Origin: Silvibacterium dinghuense
GTDB taxonomy: Bacteria; Acidobacteriota; Terriglobia; Terriglobales; Acidobacteriaceae
Reading direction: 5' to 3'
Length of the DNA: 64,000 nucleotides
Assembly (NCBI RefSeq): GCF_004123295.1
Contig: NZ_SDMK01000001.1
Location: forward strand, 930,001-994,000
Position numbers and translations under genes: made by a program. Under the pieces are notes generated by a model, which was given only the letters and a program-made list of their open reading frames with translations, did not search any database and was not told the origin of the DNA. Positions 10,184 through 18,597 of this stretch are shown here, one piece after another. Position 1 is the first letter of the stretch. Every line of letters starts with the position of its first letter.

Positions 10184-10762
10184 TCAGGCGAGACTCAGGA
10201 TATCGGCTGCCGCAGCCTCCAATGCCGGCAAGATATCCGGAAAGGACTCGACGCGCTTCAGCCATCCGGCGAGAAACATCGGGTATTTCTGTCCGAGTTG
10301 CTGATAGTAGGCGATGCGCGCACTCCTGTAGGCGCGGTAGACGGCTGCCGGATCGAGCGCCTGCAGCGCCTTGAGGGTGGCCGGCCCGATCGAGCCATCC
10401 GTTTCGACGGCGATGCCGCCGGCCCTGCCAACTTCGTTGATGACCGTCTGCAGCAGCAGAGTCGCGTGCTCACCCGCATTCACATAGAAATCGCAAACAA
10501 TATTGGCCAGCTCCTGGCTGGCGATTTCGTCGCCAAGGATGGCATTCCAATACTGCGCGCGGTAGATGATCCCCACCTGGGCATCCGTCAGGGCACGGAG
10601 GTTGGCCGATGTAGGCTCCAGGCCGAGCAGGCTTCGCGCGCAGGAGGTAAAGGTGCGCAGGGTAATGCCTTTGTTCGTTTCCCCGCCCGGGTCATCGGGA
10701 TTCATCACGTAGCCGCCTTCGAACTTCAGCAGCATGGGAAGAAATTGCTCGAAGCTCGCCAT
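10184..10762 (-). CDS. GH108-type muramidase (ZliS-like lysozyme)
   Basis: 192 residues from the ATG at 10762, which has AGGAGCG a few bases upstream. Residues 14-30 carry the family signature EGGYVMNPDDPGGETNKGI, with Glu15 as the predicted catalytic acid. The C-terminal half (VETDGSIGPATLKALQAL, ARIAYYQQL) fits the putative peptidoglycan-binding domain usual in this family. No signal peptide is visible. Such enzymes are often phage endolysins, but no phage gene is adjacent, so it is either a domesticated enzyme or a lone relic. Confidence 0.85.
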   Translation of the reverse strand: MASFEQFLPMLLKFEGGYVMNPDDPGGETNKGITLRTFTSCARSLLGLEPTSANLRALTDAQVGIIYRAQYWNAILGDEIASQELANIVCDFYVNAGEHATLLLQTVINEVGRAGGIAVETDGSIGPATLKALQALDPAAVYRAYRSARIAYYQQLGQKYPMFLAGWLKRVESFPDILPALEAAAADILSLA

Positions 10763-10888
10763 CGCAGTCGCTCCTGCACGCGCATCTGCCGCCGGAAGAA
10801 CGGGTGCGCGGAGGAGGCGATTATGGCAAACGCAAAACGGACGCGCACGGGAATTCCGCACGCGCCCGTCTGTCCGGCAAAACGAAAG

Positions 10889-11860
10889 TTACTCCACCTT
10901 GTAGGTGTCCTTGCCCCAGTGGAAGGAGACAGTCGGCGAGCAGGTGGACGTCTGGGCGTAGATCACCGTGTCGCCGGCGTCATGTCCCTGCACCCAGGGA
11001 GTAATAGCGACGGCGATGTGTCCATCCGCCGTCGGCTTGCCTGTGATGGGATGCTTCTCGCCGAAGGACTCGGAGCCGCCGTTGAAGTTGGCGACATCCT
11101 TGAAGCCGTCTCCTCTTACGAGCACCAGCTCGTCATCCTTCGCCCCACGGATAATCTCGAGGCTGCAGCCGCGATCTTCGGAGCGAATAGGAAAAGGCAC
11201 CAGCGAAGCAGCGGCGATGTGCTTCTTGTCGCCCGTGGTCAGCGCCAGCCGGACCGCCTCGCCCTTGGCGACGGAGACCGTGACCTCAACGGGAGCCTGC
11301 GGCTTTACGACCTTGGTGCAAGAGCTGGTGACAGCCTCATCGCAGACAGCAATGCCGGCAGCATTGATGACCACACCATCCATCACCGTACCGATCGCGG
11401 AATTGAGCGGCCAGCGCAGGAGGTTGAGCTTCATGTCCGGGGTAAATCCGGTGGCCTGAAGCTGGTAGGTGATCTGGGTCGCGTCACCCACCTTGGCGCG
11501 GTTGACTTCCTTGAGGGTCAGCGCGTTGCCCGTGGTCGAATCCTCAGGCCCCCACTTGTTCATGGCCACGGCGATCTGCTGGATGCGGATACGCTGGAGC
11601 TCGGCTTCCTGGGCAGCCTTCTCTTCGGGCGTGAGGGTGTGCGGATCGGAGGGCAGATCCTGGAGATGCAGGCCCGGCATGGAGCCGGTATTCGTGTTGG
11701 CCGGGGTTCCAGACTGAGTTCCGAACGTGGCAGGAGCCGCCGTAGTGGTCTGCGTGTTCTGAACAGTGGAAGCAGCGGGGTCAGTGGCCGTTTGGGCAAA
11801 CGAAACAGTGCAGAGCGACAGCATCGCGCCGCCTGCCAGCAGAACAGAAGAAAAACGCAT
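10889..11860 (-). CDS. Secreted protein of unknown function
   Basis: 323 residues from the ATG at 11860 (MRFSSVLLAGGAMLSLCTVSFAQ), where an N-terminal signal peptide is evident, cut near residue 22. A Thr/Ala/Gln-rich linker follows (about 23-60), then a soluble region with two pairs of cysteines (VCDEAVTSSC; later CSLEII and STCSP). I do not recognise a domain; the alternating beta-like segments suggest an Ig- or IPT-like fold but this is inference. No operon partner is evident. Confidence 0.75.
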   Translation of the reverse strand: MRFSSVLLAGGAMLSLCTVSFAQTATDPAASTVQNTQTTTAAPATFGTQSGTPANTNTGSMPGLHLQDLPSDPHTLTPEEKAAQEAELQRIRIQQIAVAMNKWGPEDSTTGNALTLKEVNRAKVGDATQITYQLQATGFTPDMKLNLLRWPLNSAIGTVMDGVVINAAGIAVCDEAVTSSCTKVVKPQAPVEVTVSVAKGEAVRLALTTGDKKHIAAASLVPFPIRSEDRGCSLEIIRGAKDDELVLVRGDGFKDVANFNGGSESFGEKHPITGKPTADGHIAVAITPWVQGHDAGDTVIYAQTSTCSPTVSFHWGKDTYKVE

Positions 11861-12008
11861 GCTTCGAGGATATACTGCGCCGGGGTCAGCTGGCCCGGTC
11901 CGGGGCGAGAGAGAGTCGCCTGGCCGAGCAGGAAAGAGTGGGTTCGTGGGATGGGACATAAGCCTTCATCGCTAAAGACGCGGCAGGCGAGGAGGCGTCA
12001 CCATATCC

Positions 12009-12080
12009 GTGAAACAGGCTCTTCGCGGACGCGTGAAACAGGCTCCTCATGGACGCGTGAAACAGGCTCCTCATGGACGT
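12009..12080. repeat. 24-bp tandem repeat, three copies
   Basis: Unit GTGAAACAGGCTCCTCATGG plus ACGC. Copies begin at 12009, 12033 and 12057. The second and third copies are identical except for the last base; the first differs at a few positions (CTTCGCGG for CTCCTCATGG region). It lies between divergent genes. Unit length is constant with no spacers, so it is not CRISPR. Confidence 0.9.
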
Positions 12081-12118
12081 AGGATAGGAGCGGATATCTG
12101 GAGCAAAAGGACCGGGCA

Positions 12119-13150
12119 ATGCGCAAGACAGGAAAGCTGGCGGGCTGGGGACTGGCAGGAGTGCTGCTCGCGGGTAGCCTGTGTGCCGGCGCGCAGCCGA
12201 ATCGCGACCGGCTGATCCTGAAGGACGGCAGCTATCAGCTCATCACCCGCTACGAGATCAAGGGTGACCGGGTGCGCTACTTCAGCGCCGAGCGCGACCA
12301 GTGGGAAGAGCTGCCTACCTCGCTCGTCGACTGGAAGGCGACGGAAACATGGAACCGGGCACACGATCCGGACGCGGCGAAGCTCACCCAGCAGCCCGGA
12401 CAGGCCGGGGACACGCAGAATCCCGACGCCGCCGAAGCCGCGCGGCTCGATGCCGAGGAAACAGCGGCGCGCAACGACGAGATGGCACGCATGCCGCTCA
12501 TCTCACCCGGACTGCGTCTTCCGGATGAGACCGGCGTATGGATTCTGGACACCTACGAAAGCCAGCCGGAGCTGGTACATGCCTTACAGGCCAACGGCGA
12601 TCTGGACCGGACAAACGAGCACAGTGTGGTGCGGGCCCAGATCAGAACACAGACCGGCGCAGCGGGCGGAGCAAAGGAGCTGATCCGCATCGAAGGCGCG
12701 TATGCCGCGGTACAGCTGCATGTGAACGATCCGGTGATCTACGTAAGCCTGGATGTGCCCGGTGAAGATGAGGCGCCGGATTCGGCCATGACCGTGGACA
12801 CCCACGGAGCCAGCGCAGCGATGAAGAGCAAGAATGCGCACAGTTCGCCGGACAGCAGCTACGTTCTTGTGCGTCTGACCAGCAATCACAACCTGCGCAC
12901 GGCCACGGCAGCGCAGATTTATCGCATGGCCGAGCCAGGACATACCGAAGAGATCATCGAAACGAAGAAGGAGCTGCTGCCCGGCGCGCGCTGGATGAAG
13001 CTGACGCCGGTCACGCCGCTGCTGATCGGCGAGTATGCCCTGATGGAGCGGCTCTCGACGCGTGAGATCAACCTGGATGTGTGGTCGTTCGGGGTGAATC
13101 CGCGCGCGAAGGAAAACAAGGACGTGCGCACGGCTGTCGACGAACCGTGA
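12119..13150 (+). CDS. Secreted protein of unknown function
   Basis: 343 residues. A signal peptide is seen (GLAGVLLAGSLCAGAQ), with cleavage near residue 25. The segment LILKDGSYQLITRYEIKGDRVRYFS followed by WEELPTSLVDW resembles the short beta-rich repeat often found at the N terminus of acidobacterial secreted proteins, but no named family is assigned. A Glu/Ala-rich stretch follows at about 90-125. The C-terminal half ends EYALMERLSTREINLDVWSFGV. No partner gene suggests a role. Confidence 0.75.
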   Translation: MRKTGKLAGWGLAGVLLAGSLCAGAQPNRDRLILKDGSYQLITRYEIKGDRVRYFSAERDQWEELPTSLVDWKATETWNRAHDPDAAKLTQQPGQAGDTQNPDAAEAARLDAEETAARNDEMARMPLISPGLRLPDETGVWILDTYESQPELVHALQANGDLDRTNEHSVVRAQIRTQTGAAGGAKELIRIEGAYAAVQLHVNDPVIYVSLDVPGEDEAPDSAMTVDTHGASAAMKSKNAHSSPDSSYVLVRLTSNHNLRTATAAQIYRMAEPGHTEEIIETKKELLPGARWMKLTPVTPLLIGEYALMERLSTREINLDVWSFGVNPRAKENKDVRTAVDEP

Positions 13151-13179
13151 GATGGAACGAGAATCTATCCCCTAAAAAA

Positions 13180-13291
13180 TTGTCATCCCGACCGAAGTGG
13201 AGGAACCTGCAGTTTCGCCGGTACAGGCAGAACTGTAGGTTTCTCCACTCCGCAGGACGATAAAGCCGTCCTGCTCCGGTCGAAATGACAA
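13180..13291. repeat. Palindromic intergenic element
   Basis: Outer arms 13180-13194 (TTGTCATCCCGACCG) and 13277-13291 (CGGTCGAAATGACAA) pair at 13 of 15 positions. Inside lie GGAGGAACCTGCAGTT against AACTGTAGGTTTCTCC (nearly perfect) and GCAGGACG/CGTCCTGC. The 20-mer at 13239-13258 is identical to 6647-6666. It resembles a REP- or MITE-like mobile non-coding element; no transposase is present. Confidence 0.8.
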
Positions 13292-13323
13292 CTGTTCGAT
13301 GAAAGCTATCGATGACGCCGGAA

Positions 13324-13956
13324 CTAGCCGAGCTTCTCAATCTTGCTGCGCAGCGTCTTCGCAGCCTCGGCAGGGTCCTTCGCACCATAGATCGCAGCAC
13401 CGGCCACGGCGATCGTGGCGCCGGCGGCTTCCACCGCGCCGATGCGTTCGGTGTTGATGCCTCCGGCGACCGAGAACGGCACCTCCGCGGCGCGGCCTGC
13501 TTCCAATAGCGTCTCGATGCTGTAACCGGCCTGGGCCTGCTCGTCCAGCCCCGCATGCAATTCCACCCAGCTCACGCCGAGGTCCTTCAGCTCCTGCAGG
13601 CGCTTGGCCTTGTCGGCCACGCCGATCATGTCGGCGACCACATGCTTGCCGTGCGTCTTGCCTGCCTTCACCGCGCCTGCGATGGTGCTGTCGGCCGCGG
13701 AAGCGAGCACCGTCATGATGTCCGCTCCGGCCTTGAAGGCCAGGTCGGCTTCGAGTTCTCCGGCATCCATCGTCTTCATGTCGGCAAAGACCAGCTTCTC
13801 AGGATAGGCAGCCTTCACATTCGTAACGACCGTGAGTCCCTGCTGCTTGATGAGCGGTGTTCCCAGCTCGATGATGTCCACGTGCTCGGCAACCTTGTGC
13901 AGCAGAGAAAGCGCATCAGCGGTGGAAAGAAGATCGATAGCGACTTGCAGTTTCAT
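13324..13956 (-). CDS. hps: 3-hexulose-6-phosphate synthase
   Basis: 210 residues from the ATG at 13956, chosen because GGAG lies 6 bases upstream and the protein then starts MKLQVAIDLLST as in the family. It joins formaldehyde to ribulose 5-phosphate to give hexulose 6-phosphate, the first step of the ribulose monophosphate pathway; the reverse can supply pentose phosphate. Motifs of the OMP-decarboxylase-like barrel are present: VDIIELGTPLIKQQG, LVFADMKTMDAGELEA, GADIMTVLASAAD, VELHAGLDEQ, SVAGGIN. The phi gene ends 23 bases upstream, so the two are one operon. Confidence 0.95.
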   Translation of the reverse strand: MKLQVAIDLLSTADALSLLHKVAEHVDIIELGTPLIKQQGLTVVTNVKAAYPEKLVFADMKTMDAGELEADLAFKAGADIMTVLASAADSTIAGAVKAGKTHGKHVVADMIGVADKAKRLQELKDLGVSWVELHAGLDEQAQAGYSIETLLEAGRAAEVPFSVAGGINTERIGAVEAAGATIAVAGAAIYGAKDPAEAAKTLRSKIEKLG

Positions 13957-13979
13957 ATATGACTCCATGTTGTGTTGCG

Positions 13980-14546
13980 TTATTCAAGGTTGGCGTGGCG
14001 CGTCCAGAGAGATGCGGCGGATTCGCCGTGCTCGCGCCACATCTGGTGAAAGAGGACATCGGCAAGCAGCAGCACGCTCTGCTCGAAAAGCGCGCCGGCA
14101 TATTGCCGCGAGAGCACGCCGTCATGTTCCTGCTTGGCTGCCGCGGGAATGATGATCCGGAAATCGGCCAGCAGGCCAAGCGGCGATTCGGGAGCCGTGG
14201 TGAAAACGAGCAGCTTCGCGCCGGCATGCTTGGCGACCTGCGCCGCATGCACGACGCTCGACGTCGTGCCGGAGCCGGACGCGAGGATCAGCAGATCTCC
14301 TGCGCTGATCGCCGGAGTCGTCACCTCACCCGCGACATGCACGGTAAGCCCAAGGTGCATCAGCCGCATCGCAACCATCTTGAGAGCAAGTCCGCTGCGG
14401 CCTGCGCCTGCGGTGAAGATGCGCGGCGCATGCAGGATCGCACGCTGCGCTTCCAGCAGCTCCGTCTCTGCAACAGCATCCATGCAGCGCTGCAGTTCTT
14501 CGAGAATCAGCGTGCGAGGTTCAAGAGCGAGTTCTGCAACAGTCAT
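13980..14546 (-). CDS. phi: 6-phospho-3-hexuloisomerase
   Basis: 188 residues from the ATG at 14546 (MTVAELALEPRTL). It turns hexulose 6-phosphate into fructose 6-phosphate. A single SIS domain is clear: RIFTAGAGRSGLALKMVAMRLMHLG, VHVAGEVTTPAI, GDLLILASGSGTTSSVVH and, at the C terminus, GALFEQSVLLLADVLFHQM. Length is normal for the family (about 180-200). It is followed 23 bases later by hps and preceded 70 bases earlier by a LysR regulator on the same strand. Confidence 0.94.
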   Translation of the reverse strand: MTVAELALEPRTLILEELQRCMDAVAETELLEAQRAILHAPRIFTAGAGRSGLALKMVAMRLMHLGLTVHVAGEVTTPAISAGDLLILASGSGTTSSVVHAAQVAKHAGAKLLVFTTAPESPLGLLADFRIIIPAAAKQEHDGVLSRQYAGALFEQSVLLLADVLFHQMWREHGESAASLWTRHANLE

Positions 14547-14616
14547 CACTCGACGAGCATGACACCGGAGCATCCGCTCGATCCAACAGGAAATACGGAT
14601 GTTCGATCGGCATTTC

Positions 14617-15555
14617 CTATCGAGCGATGGGCCTTTTCACCGAAGCCAGATACGGTCTGTGCGCATCGAGCATCTCACGAATCGCGCTGACCACCTTCGG
14701 CGAGTGCGCCAGCTCCATGAACGCGTGCACCGGCGCGGGAAGCGGTGTGAGACGGGTGGTGACAAAGCCGACATTCGCCTCCGTCGCCGCGCTCTTGCGT
14801 AGAGGAATCGCGCGCAGCTTCGGTGACGGCGTCAGCGCTCCGGCCAATGACTGGGGCAGAATCGCCGCCCACTTCCCCGACCGCACATGCGCAGCCAGCA
14901 CGGAGGGTGAATCCGTATAGAGCACCTTCGGGGCCTGCGCCAGGTGCTCGGCCAGCGATGCGGGAAAGCTGGAAGCGAGCAGGCAGAGCGGCTGCGTCAC
15001 CACGTCCTCCCAGGAGATGCGTGCCGCCAGCGGCTCCTGCGCAGCGGTGAAAAAGAACATGCGCTCGCGGTAGAGCAGATGCGTGGCCAGCCCTTCACTG
15101 GCGGACTCATCGACATAGGTAAGTGCGATGTCCAGCTCTCCGGCGCGCAGCAGGTTCAACAGCTCCGGCGCGCTCGCCGTGCGGATGGAGAGATCGAGCG
15201 CAGGCGCCTGCTCAGCGAAAGGAACACTGAGTGTCGAACCGAGCGGCGTGGTCGCCGGCAGCACACCAATGCGGAACGCGCCCTGCATGCCGTTTTCGCG
15301 GAAGGTCCGCAGCTCCTGCTTCAGGCGCAGACAGTCGTTCATCATCTGCTGCGCCCAGGCCAGCACCCGCTCGCCTTCCACGGTGAAGCCCTCGAACGCG
15401 CGGCCACGCCGCACGATGAGCACATCCATGTCTTCTTCCAACTGCTTGATGCCGCCGGAAAGCGTAGGCTGCGAAACACCGCATGCCGCGGCAGCCCGCG
15501 CAAAATGGCGCTCCTTCGCAAGCGCAAGAAGGTACTCAAAGTTGCGGATGATCAT
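14617..15555 (-). CDS. LysR family transcriptional regulator
   Basis: 312 residues. The N-terminal winged helix is standard (IRNFEYLLALAKERHFARAA, then CGVSQPTLSGGIKQLEEDM). Residues about 90-300 form the effector domain. Unlike most LysR genes it is not divergent but lies 70 bases upstream of phi-hps on the same strand, so it may be co-transcribed with them or control them. A link to formaldehyde or formate sensing is an inference from position only. Confidence 0.92.
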   Translation of the reverse strand: MIIRNFEYLLALAKERHFARAAAACGVSQPTLSGGIKQLEEDMDVLIVRRGRAFEGFTVEGERVLAWAQQMMNDCLRLKQELRTFRENGMQGAFRIGVLPATTPLGSTLSVPFAEQAPALDLSIRTASAPELLNLLRAGELDIALTYVDESASEGLATHLLYRERMFFFTAAQEPLAARISWEDVVTQPLCLLASSFPASLAEHLAQAPKVLYTDSPSVLAAHVRSGKWAAILPQSLAGALTPSPKLRAIPLRKSAATEANVGFVTTRLTPLPAPVHAFMELAHSPKVVSAIREMLDAHRPYLASVKRPIAR

Positions 15556-15665
15556 CGTTCCGCACCTGCAAACGGCTTATTCCACGCGTCGAACATATCC
15601 ATGTTCAGGATATGATTCCGCGGCCGAAGGACCAAGTCGTCGCCGGCTCCGTCGCGGTTTCTTTT

Positions 15666-17756
15666 CTAAGGCTGAGGATGGAAGTACCTGGCAAAGAACT
15701 TCGCCTCGGCCGTGTAGGCGGCAAGCCAGTCGCGGTAGAGAAGAAAGCCATGGATTTCATCGGGGAAAACCAGTTCCTCGAATGGCGTGTGCTGCGCACG
15801 CAGCGCCGCAGCCAGGCGCACCGTCTGCGAGAACTGCACATTGCGATCGTCGTCACCCTGGATAAGCAGCACCGGCGAACGCCAGTCCTTCACCGTCGCG
15901 AGCGGTGAAGACTCCCAGCCGACACGCACCGCGTTGGCATCGGCATTCGGATCGTAGGTCGGCTCCTGCCAGTTCTCAAGTTCCAGGTTCCAGTCATGCA
16001 CGCCATGGAAATCAACACCTGCCGCAAAGAGATCGGAGGCGCGGGAGAGCGCGAGCGCAGTGAGATAGCCGCCATAACTGCCTCCCCACACGCCGATGCG
16101 CGCCGGATCGACATCCGCCCGTCCGCGCAGGTAGAGCCCGGCGCCGAGCACATCGTTGAACTCGCTCGCGCCGCTGGCGCCATAGTGCAGCGCCTCGCGG
16201 AAGTTGAGCCCATACCCGATGCCGCTGCGATAGTTCACCGAGAGCACGATGTAGCCAAGGCTGGCCAGATACTGATTCATCGCATAGGCATTGGAGTAGT
16301 AGTCCATGCAATGCCATCCGAGAAGCATCTGGCGGCGCGATCCTCCATGGAAGAAGATCAGCGCGGGATGGCGCTTGCCATCATGCGCAGCAGCAGGCAG
16401 AAAGATCTGACCATGAAGCTCGAGACCATCGGCGGCGGTGAGCATCACCGGCTCGGGCACCACGAGTTGCGCAGCAGGAAAATCCGCAGGAATGAGCTGC
16501 GGGGCAAGATCGTGCAGGCCGTCTCCATCGATCGTGGCCGGACGCATGGGCAGACGCGCATCCGAGCGTAGAACGGCGATCGCGCCATCGCCGGAAACAG
16601 CAGGAAAGACCTCAATTCCCTGCCCGGTGGTGATCGGCTTCGGCGTGCCGCCCGCAGCAGCGACCTGCCAGACGTGGCGGCGGTCGATATCGCCCTGATT
16701 CGAGGAATAGACGAGCGAATCGTGATCGGAGCCAAGCGCGACATGCTCTACCTCGAAGCTTCCCGGAGTAAGCTCGGTCGCCTCACCGCCGGTCACCGGA
16801 ACCGCGTAGAGATGCAGCCATCCCGTCCGTTCCCATGGAAAGACGAGATGGTTTGAGGCGGTCCAGTAGAGCTGGCGATCGGTGGCGACGTCGTGAAAGA
16901 CGCTCCCCTGTCCCTCCTGTGCGCGCCATAGCTCGCGCCCCTGGCCTGTCTCGGCATCGGCAACGCAGATCGACCATGGCACATCGGTGCGATGGGCGCG
17001 AAAGTAAGAGTTGCCGACCTCGGGCGGAACGCGGAGAAAGGCTACCTGGCGGCTATTGGGCGACCAGGCGGGATTGCTGTCCTCCTCCGTGCCCGGATCG
17101 AGATAGGAAACCTGCCCGACCGAAAGAGTAAACACCCCGATGAAGCTGTGGTCTCCACGACGGCTGACAAACGCAAGCGCATGCCCATCGGGAGCCCATT
17201 GGAGATCGTCTTCCTTGCCGCGCCCCACGAAGAGCTGAGCCGGCTTTGCCCCGGTCTGAGTCAGGTCGAGAGTCCAGACCTGGTCCTTGAGGAGATAGGC
17301 CAGCGTCTTACCGTCGGGGGAAACCTGTGGCGCCTGCCCGCTGGTGAGCAGGCGAGGCTCTCCGCCATGGACCGGCGCAATCCAGATCTGCTGCTCGATT
17401 CCGTCCTTGAGCCGCGCCGGATTCGGCGAGGGCTTCTCCGGAAACTCGAAATCGCCGCCGCGCACGTAGACGACCGATGCGCCATCCGGCGTCCAGGTCA
17501 GATTGCCCAGATCGATGCCATCGTCGGCAGTATCGTGCGTAAGCTGGCGTGCCTGATCGTCGACCGAAACCCAGAGATTGCGGCGTCCCTCTGCGTTGGA
17601 AACCCAGGCAAAGCTGTGTCCTTGGGGCGCGGCGGTCAGGTTCGAGCTGAACGGCGCACGGAGCACCTGCTGCAGGGTAAAGGACTGCGCGGATGCGAAC
17701 GGGGCCAGCGCAAGAAAACCGGCAAGGGGAGCGACCAGGGCAGAACGCAGCGGCAT
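15666..17756 (-). CDS. S9 family peptidase (prolyl oligopeptidase/DPP-type), secreted
   Basis: 696 residues from the ATG at 17756, chosen because it opens a signal peptide (SALVAPLAGFLALAPFASAQ) and has GAGG upstream; the frame stays open further upstream without family similarity. An N-terminal beta-propeller of WD40-like TolB repeats (LTWTPDGASVVYVRGG; PQVSPDGKTLAYLL; LQWAPDGHALAFVS) precedes an alpha/beta hydrolase. The catalytic triad is visible: Ser in GGSYGG (about 560), Asp in LLIQGDDDRNV (about 634), His in PDEIHGF (about 669). It should cleave short peptides in the periplasm or outside. Its start faces the VapB-like gene. Confidence 0.92.
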   Translation of the reverse strand: MPLRSALVAPLAGFLALAPFASAQSFTLQQVLRAPFSSNLTAAPQGHSFAWVSNAEGRRNLWVSVDDQARQLTHDTADDGIDLGNLTWTPDGASVVYVRGGDFEFPEKPSPNPARLKDGIEQQIWIAPVHGGEPRLLTSGQAPQVSPDGKTLAYLLKDQVWTLDLTQTGAKPAQLFVGRGKEDDLQWAPDGHALAFVSRRGDHSFIGVFTLSVGQVSYLDPGTEEDSNPAWSPNSRQVAFLRVPPEVGNSYFRAHRTDVPWSICVADAETGQGRELWRAQEGQGSVFHDVATDRQLYWTASNHLVFPWERTGWLHLYAVPVTGGEATELTPGSFEVEHVALGSDHDSLVYSSNQGDIDRRHVWQVAAAGGTPKPITTGQGIEVFPAVSGDGAIAVLRSDARLPMRPATIDGDGLHDLAPQLIPADFPAAQLVVPEPVMLTAADGLELHGQIFLPAAAHDGKRHPALIFFHGGSRRQMLLGWHCMDYYSNAYAMNQYLASLGYIVLSVNYRSGIGYGLNFREALHYGASGASEFNDVLGAGLYLRGRADVDPARIGVWGGSYGGYLTALALSRASDLFAAGVDFHGVHDWNLELENWQEPTYDPNADANAVRVGWESSPLATVKDWRSPVLLIQGDDDRNVQFSQTVRLAAALRAQHTPFEELVFPDEIHGFLLYRDWLAAYTAEAKFFARYFHPQP

Positions 17757-17832
17757 GGCTGGAAAATCCTCATCTGGAATGGGATCGGCTCGAATGGGAC
17801 CATTCTTCCAGCCAGCAGGCGGAACGGCAATC

Positions 17833-17874
17833 GATATCGTCATGCACTCTAAACTGATATCTGCAAGTGATATC
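17833..17874. promoter_or_regulatory. Repeated GATATC sites before the antitoxin gene
   Basis: GATATC, itself a palindrome, occurs at 17833-17838, 17856-17861 and 17869-17874. The last two sit in TGATATC direct repeats 13 bases apart, ending 8 bases before the antitoxin ATG. Antitoxins of the ribbon-helix-helix class usually bind such short repeats to repress their own operon, so this is a candidate operator. Confidence 0.4.
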
Positions 17875-17882
17875 ATCTCTCC

Positions 17883-18110
17883 ATGCGCACACTCGTCGAC
17901 ATTCCAGCGGAAGATCTGGATCTCATGCACGATATTGTGGGCAGGCTGGGCATTTCGCGGGCTGAACTGGTACGGCGTGCGATCACCTCTTACCTTGCGC
18001 CTTATCGCGGCCAGATGACCCACGAAGCCTTTGGCCTGTGGACCTCTTCCCATAGCGGCGAGAGCGAAGACGGCGTGGCCTACCAGGAGAGGATGCGATC
18101 CGAGTGGTAG
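17883..18110 (+). CDS. Ribbon-helix-helix antitoxin (VapB-like, CopG fold)
   Basis: 75 residues. The N-terminal strand RTLVDIPAEDLDLM, followed by helices LGISRAELVRRAITSYL, matches a CopG/Arc ribbon-helix-helix DNA-binding domain. The C-terminal 35 residues (GQMTHEAFGLWTSSHSGES) would be the toxin-binding tail. The stop overlaps the toxin start by 7 bases, the standard translationally coupled arrangement. It is expected to neutralise the PIN toxin and autoregulate the operon. Confidence 0.85.
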   Translation: MRTLVDIPAEDLDLMHDIVGRLGISRAELVRRAITSYLAPYRGQMTHEAFGLWTSSHSGESEDGVAYQERMRSEW

Positions 18111-18475
18111 ACGCTCCTGTCCTGTTCGATACGAATATCCTGATCGACTACCTGAACGGCATCCTGGCCGCCCGCCGGGTCTGCCAACAGCACGGCAACC
18201 GCGCCATCAGCATCATTTCCTGGATGGAGGTGATGGCCGGAACCACAGCCGCGAACGAAGTTCAGACGCGGAGTTTTCTGCAGCAGTTTGCGGTTCTGGG
18301 AGTAGACACAGCCGTAGCCGAACGCGCCTTTGCCATACGGAAGCATACGCGGATAAAACTGCCGGACGCGATCATTCAGGCCACAGCACAGGGCGATGGA
18401 AGAACGCTGTTCACGAGAAACACGCGAGACTTCCCTCCGGGCACGCCCGGAGTCATTGCGCCTTATTCGTTGTGA
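18104..18475 (+). CDS. PIN domain ribonuclease toxin (VapC-like)
   Basis: 123 residues, starting at GTG 18104 inside the antitoxin's last codons. PIN acidic residues are in place: Asp in LFDTNILIDYL, Glu in SWMEVMAG, Asp in KLPDAIIQATA, and the last acidic site in FTRNTRDF. It should be an Mg-dependent endoribonuclease acting on a structured RNA such as a tRNA; the exact target cannot be read. Overlap with the antitoxin supports a functional pair. Confidence 0.9.
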   Translation: MVDAPVLFDTNILIDYLNGILAARRVCQQHGNRAISIISWMEVMAGTTAANEVQTRSFLQQFAVLGVDTAVAERAFAIRKHTRIKLPDAIIQATAQGDGRTLFTRNTRDFPPGTPGVIAPYSL

Positions 18476-18500
18476 ACAGGTTGAAAACAGCAAAAAAAAC

Positions 18501-18520
18501 GGCCCCTCGAGTGAGGGGCC
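18501..18520 (-). terminator. Rho-independent terminator of the OmpA-like gene
   Basis: GGCCCCTC / GAGGGGCC with a 4-base loop; on the minus strand it is followed by eight T residues (18492-18499 read as A on the plus strand). It lies 77 bases past the OmpA-like stop. Confidence 0.92.
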
Positions 18521-18597
18521 AATCTGCCTTGGTTCTCTCGTTGTGTGAGAGCTTGGTGGCGACCTTTGAAACTGGGTATTTTTGTTGTTCTCTCCAG

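Noticed and set aside
10184-10762. Prophage remnant around the GH108 muramidase
   Set aside because: No capsid, tail, integrase or holin gene and no attachment-like repeats are seen; neighbours are ordinary chromosomal genes.
12009-12080. Possible CRISPR array
   Set aside because: Three units of 24 bases directly abut each other with no spacers and no cas genes nearby.
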